From an uncultured Paenibacillaceae bacterium (lineage in GTDB: Bacteria; Bacillota; Bacilli; Paenibacillales; CALAME01): DNA of 6,046 nucleotides. Numbering within the stretch: position 1 is the first letter of the stretch; every line of letters begins with the position of its first letter. A program made the position numbers and the translations under genes. Where the stretch lies: the NCBI GenBank assembly GCA_937983035.1, contig CALKAN010000370.1, positions 1-6,046 of the forward strand, read 5' to 3'. Below are positions 3,412 to 6,046 of this stretch, in pieces. Under the pieces are notes generated by a model, which was not told the origin of the DNA, searched no databases, and saw nothing but the letters and a program-made list of their open reading frames with translations.

Positions 3412-4881
3412 ATGATGCGCATAACAGGATTAGCATCAGGAATAGATACGGAAAGCATAGTAAAGCAATTAATGGAAGCCCATCGCATTCCGCAAACGAA
3501 ACTGGTGCAGCAGAAACAAATTCTCGAGTGGCAGCGGGACGATTACCGCACGGTGAACTCGAAGATTTTAGAATTCCGCAATTTAATGTTCGATATGACA
3601 TTAAGCGCAACGTACAATAAAAAGTCTGTGACGATTTCGAACGATTCGGCATTCAGCGCAACCGCGGCAGGCAATGCTCCGGAAGGTTCTTACAGCATAA
3701 AGGTAAAACAATTGGCAAGGGCGGCTTCGTTGATCTCAAATGAGCTGGATGTCAAAGATAACGTTATATTAGATCGCAACACGCAACTGAAAGATTTAAA
3801 TGGATTTATCAATGGAACGAATTTTACTGTAAATGGAATAGATATTGAAATTACTGAAGAAAACACCATCTCAGATTTTGTAAGCAGCATAAATGCAGTT
3901 AAATCTGAAACGGGCGTCTCGGTAAGTTTTGATGAGAGTTTAGGAAGACTCTTTTTTACAACTGATGCAACAGGACAGGATGCGTCCATTAAGCTTGGCA
4001 GTGAAAATGCTAACTTTTTAAAAGCGCTGGGTTTAACAGAGTTGGAGACAAAAGAAGTAGTAAAGCAAGGCGAAAACGCTGTGGTTGAATTCAACGGCAC
4101 GGAGTTGGAGTTCTCTTCCAACAGCTTCACGATTAACGGCATTCAAATACAAGCCAAAGCGGTGCAAGATACAGAAGTTTTTGTCACTGTGAACCATGAT
4201 GCGGAAGCGATCTTTAATCAGGTCAAAAAATTCGTTGATACGTACAATGAGATGATCGAGCTGATTAACGGTGAGCTGAGCGAGAGAAGGTTCCGCAACT
4301 TTCCGCCGTTAACAGAAGAACAGAAAAAGGAAATGACGGAAAGAGAAATTGAGCTTTGGGAAGAAAGGGCGCGGAGCGGGATGCTGCGCGGCGATCATTT
4401 GTTAAGCTCCGCCTTAGACTCATTCCGCAGAGCATTGTCGTCACAAGTGGAAGGATTGCCGGAAGGCGCGATCAGCCACCTGTCTGAAATCGGCATTAAG
4501 ACCGGAGCATGGACGGAGAAAGGGAAGCTTCATATCGATGAGCAAAAATTAAGAGATGCCATTGCGAAAAATCCGGACGAAGTGGCAGCTTTGTTCCGTG
4601 CAAAAGATGGGGATACGAAAGGCATAGCCGTGCAGTTGGTGGAACAAGCGGATCGAGTCATACGCAGCATTGTAGACAAGGCTGGGCGCGAAGGCAGCGT
4701 GAATACGCAATATGAGCTTGGGAAACGCATCGATGACGTGGATGACAGGCTCAGCAATATGGAACGCAAACTGATCGATTTAGAAAACAGATACTACCAC
4801 CAATTTACGGTCATGGAAAAATATATCAGCCAAATGAACAGCCAAAGCATGTGGCTGATGCAGTTCTTCGGAGGCATGTAA
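3412..4881 (+). CDS. fliD: Flagellar filament capping protein FliD (hook-associated protein 2)
   Basis: The 489-aa distal cap protein that folds and inserts flagellin subunits at the filament tip. The N-terminal FliD domain (about 1-105) begins MMRITGLASGIDTESIVKQLM and includes the typical LEWQRDDYRTVNSKILEFRN helix (41-60). The middle is beta-rich, with NFTVNGIDIEI and SFTINGIQIQA repeats characteristic of the cap leg and head. The C-terminal FliD domain carries FPPLTEEQKKEMTEREIELW around 299-318, the motif seen in Bacillales FliD, and SGMLRGDHLLSSAL just after. The last 55 residues form a coiled coil (RIDDVDDRLSNMERKLIDLE) and end MQFFGGM. AAGGAGG (3396-3402) is 9 nt before ATG 3412, which is preferred over the adjacent ATG at 3415. 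The length is near B. subtilis FliD (about 498 aa). fliS follows after 20 nt. Confidence 0.97.
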   Translation: MMRITGLASGIDTESIVKQLMEAHRIPQTKLVQQKQILEWQRDDYRTVNSKILEFRNLMFDMTLSATYNKKSVTISNDSAFSATAAGNAPEGSYSIKVKQLARAASLISNELDVKDNVILDRNTQLKDLNGFINGTNFTVNGIDIEITEENTISDFVSSINAVKSETGVSVSFDESLGRLFFTTDATGQDASIKLGSENANFLKALGLTELETKEVVKQGENAVVEFNGTELEFSSNSFTINGIQIQAKAVQDTEVFVTVNHDAEAIFNQVKKFVDTYNEMIELINGELSERRFRNFPPLTEEQKKEMTEREIELWEERARSGMLRGDHLLSSALDSFRRALSSQVEGLPEGAISHLSEIGIKTGAWTEKGKLHIDEQKLRDAIAKNPDEVAALFRAKDGDTKGIAVQLVEQADRVIRSIVDKAGREGSVNTQYELGKRIDDVDDRLSNMERKLIDLENRYYHQFTVMEKYISQMNSQSMWLMQFFGGM

Positions 4882-4901
4882 TCAACAAGGAGTGAGTGCT
4901 C

Positions 4902-5312
4902 GTGTACACAGCACAGTCTAACGTTTATTTTGAAAATTCAGTCAATACGGCCAGTCCTGCGCGGCTGTTAATTCTTTTGTGCGATGGAGCGATCCGGCAC
5001 TGCCGTCAAGGAATGGAGGCAATCAAGCAAAAAAATTTCGAAAAAAAGAACTACCACCTTTGCAAAGCGCAAGATATCGTCCGTGAGTGGATCATTACGC
5101 TGGATAAAGACGCCGAAATCGCTCCATCGCTGCTGTCATTGTACGACTACTTTTTGAGAAGGCTCATCGATGCCAATGTGGAAAATGATGCGAGCGCAGT
5201 GGAGGAAGTGTTGGAATTTTTAAAAGAATTAAAAGAAACATGGGTGCAAGCGGAATTGAAAATGAAACAACAAGGCGCAAGCGCCGGTCAGCATGTGAGT
5301 CAGTATGGATAA
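4902..5312 (+). CDS. fliS: Flagellin export chaperone FliS
   Basis: A cytoplasmic four-helix chaperone, 136 aa, that wraps the disordered C-terminus of flagellin, prevents premature polymerisation and delivers it to the export gate protein FlhA. The family N-terminus is clear: YFENSVNTASPARLLILLCDGAI (10-31), equivalent to the YxxNxVxTAxPxxLxxMLYxGxI pattern. KKNYHLCKAQDIVREWIITLD and LYDYFLRRLIDANVENDASAVEEV follow, covering the flagellin-binding helices. Three cysteines are unusual compared with B. subtilis FliS as I recall it. Two GTG starts compete: 4896 is only 3 nt from AAGGAG (4887-4892), whereas 4902 is 9 nt away, so I chose 4902 (protein starts MYTAQSN). Its stop overlaps fliT by 8 nt. 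Confidence 0.96.
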   Translation: MYTAQSNVYFENSVNTASPARLLILLCDGAIRHCRQGMEAIKQKNFEKKNYHLCKAQDIVREWIITLDKDAEIAPSLLSLYDYFLRRLIDANVENDASAVEEVLEFLKELKETWVQAELKMKQQGASAGQHVSQYG

Positions 5313-5667
5313 GCATGATTTGAAGCAGCTCACGGCGGAATTATCGGCGTTAAATGAACAATTTATGCAGCGAATGCATCAATTTTCAGAAACGGAGTTT
5401 GAGCAATATTTTTCAAAAAGAGAAGCACTGTTCACTGAACTGAAAGCTCGTGTTGCCGAAGGGCATGCGGAACGAAATGCAGCTTTAGCCGATCATTTCA
5501 AGCAGATCGCGGAGCAAGACCGAAAGATCATGGCACAAATGCAAGCTTTGCGCGAGGAAGCGTCTGATAAATTGGAGCAGATCCATGCATCCCGCAAGCA
5601 GCGCAGTGCTTATGATGCTTATATGGGCAGTGAAAGCAACAGCGTATTTTTTGACCGAACGAATTGA
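5305..5667 (+). CDS. fliT: Probable flagellar chaperone FliT
   Basis: A 120-aa, almost wholly helical, charged protein in the fliT position directly after fliS. The body is a heptad-rich coiled coil (LTAELSALNEQFMQRMHQ, then FKQIAEQDRKIMAQMQAL), ending in RKQRSAYDAYMGSESNSVFFDRTN. A basic segment followed by Y-x-x-Y and a terminal FFD-(R/K) is what I know from Bacillales FliT. In B. subtilis FliT is thought to act as an export chaperone for FliD and to contact FliS. Sequence conservation in this family is low, so the assignment rests on size, helical character, C-terminal motif and gene order. The ATG overlaps the last 8 nt of fliS and has only a weak upstream site, suggesting translational coupling. 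A terminator starts 8 nt after the stop, so this is the last gene of the operon. Confidence 0.85.
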   Translation: MDKHDLKQLTAELSALNEQFMQRMHQFSETEFEQYFSKREALFTELKARVAEGHAERNAALADHFKQIAEQDRKIMAQMQALREEASDKLEQIHASRKQRSAYDAYMGSESNSVFFDRTN

Positions 5668-5674
5668 AAGATGG

Positions 5675-5717
5675 AAGCCTTCCATATCGCAAAACGGTAT
5701 GGGAGGCTTTTGCTTTT
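5675..5717 (+). terminator. Rho-independent terminator of the flaG-fliD-fliS-fliT operon
   Basis: A 15-bp stem (5675-5689 with 5695-5709, two G-U pairs) closes the five-base loop CAAAA (5690-5694). The 3' arm ends in a broken U-tract, TTTT-GC-TTTT (5708-5717). It separates the flagellar operon from the oxidoreductase gene downstream. Confidence 0.92.
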
Positions 5718-5857
5718 GTCGTGTATACTGGAATTTAAAAGGAGTTCTGTCAGCATCGCATGGACTAACATGAAAATGACAATGTTTGGCGGCAGCAATG
5801 GTTCATTTCAAAAAAATGCAATGCAATCGAAAAGCATGAAGAAAGGCGGATAACAAG

Positions 5858-6046
5858 ATGCGAATTCCTTATGAAGAGCTGAAGAATGAATTTAAACGTG
5901 TGTTGTTGAAAAAAGGTTTTGCAGAGGATGCGGCAGAAATTGCGGCTGCGACATTTGCGGATAACACCTGCGACGGAGTATATTCCCACGGGATTAACCG
6001 TTTTCCGCGCGTGGCGGAGCATATTGACAAAGGTTATATTAAACCG
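5858..6046 (+). CDS. Ldh_2-family oxidoreductase, YiaK/DlgD-like (3-dehydro-L-gulonate 2-dehydrogenase), 5' part
   Basis: The first 63 codons of an NAD(P)H-dependent dehydrogenase of the malate/L-lactate dehydrogenase fold (Ldh_2), running off the window end. MRIPYEELKNEFKRVLLKKG and TCDGVYSHGINRFPRV align without gaps to E. coli YiaK (2,3-diketo-L-gulonate reductase) as I remember it, including GVYSHG at the same residue numbers. His44 is the residue proposed as catalytic in that enzyme. Reduction of 2,3-diketo-L-gulonate in sugar-acid or ascorbate breakdown is the likely role, but other members use malate, L-lactate, ureidoglycolate or sulfolactate, so substrate is only probable. The start is supported by AAAGGCGGA (5842-5850), 7 nt before ATG. 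It lies behind a terminator and so should be a separate unit; no convincing promoter was found in 5718-5857 (only an isolated TATACT at 5724-5729). Confidence 0.88.
   Translation, partial: MRIPYEELKNEFKRVLLKKGFAEDAAEIAAATFADNTCDGVYSHGINRFPRVAEHIDKGYIKP

Noticed and set aside
3690..4142. 150-codon minus-strand frame opposite fliD
   Set aside because: It mirrors the fliD coding sequence, its composition is that expected of an antisense reading, and no ribosome binding site or domain is visible.
5671..5853. 60-codon frame between fliT and the oxidoreductase
   Set aside because: Its start lies inside the intrinsic terminator stem. The nested 27-codon version from ATG 5770 has no ribosome binding site at proper distance (AAAAGGAG, 5737-5744, is 25 nt away). 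It ends just before the oxidoreductase ribosome binding site and looks like untranslated leader.
1..6046. CRISPR array, tRNA, rRNA, insertion sequence or phage attachment site
   Set aside because: No spaced direct-repeat array, cloverleaf, transposase-like protein or terminal inverted repeats were seen in the window.

Overview
The window is a compact late-flagellar gene cluster from a low- to mid-GC Gram-positive bacterium. It most likely belongs to Bacillales, and the flagellin N-terminus (MIINHNISALNTHRQL) and the XRE regulator look Paenibacillaceae-like. Supporting signs are strong AAGGAGG-type ribosome binding sites, sigma-D-type promoter elements and the fliW-csrA-hag-flaG-fliD-fliS-fliT order known from Bacillus subtilis. 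The genus is inferred from remembered family sequences, not from a search.

Layout: (1) 34-426, minus strand: an XRE-family HTH regulator whose C-terminus carries an 18-bp tandem duplication. (2) 427-763: a divergent regulatory region with two exact Spo0A-box matches (TTCGACA), three helically phased GACATG copies and promoter candidates, but no convincing gene. (3) 764-1483: fliW and csrA, the anti-CsrA antagonist and the RNA-binding repressor. (4) 1484-1679: the hag control region, with A/T tracts, a well-matched sigma-D promoter and a leader of about 90 nt. The leader has competing hairpins and two CsrA-type GGA hairpins, one enclosing the Shine-Dalgarno. (5) 1680-2489: hag, a short 269-aa flagellin, closed by a strong intrinsic terminator. 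(6) 2549-2946: a 400-bp gap with candidate promoters and a terminator-like hairpin with seven Ts ahead of flaG. (7) 2947-5667: flaG, fliD, fliS and fliT, ending in a second strong terminator. (8) 5858 to the window end: the first 63 codons of a YiaK/DlgD-like NAD(P)H-dependent oxidoreductase, unrelated to motility.

How it works together: flagellin binds FliW. When flagellin is secreted, free FliW binds CsrA, and CsrA no longer blocks hag translation. FliS escorts flagellin to the export gate, FliD caps the growing filament, FliT is probably the FliD/FliS-side chaperone, and FlaG influences filament length. All parts of this homeostatic loop, including the CsrA targets in the hag leader, are present.

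Compared with B. subtilis, the cluster is cut at both ends. There is no flgM-flgN-flgK-flgL ahead of fliW and no hpf after fliT. I did not find a wholly new system. The least explained sequence is regulatory: the xre/fliW divergent region, the flaG leader, and an inverted repeat across the flaG stop codon.
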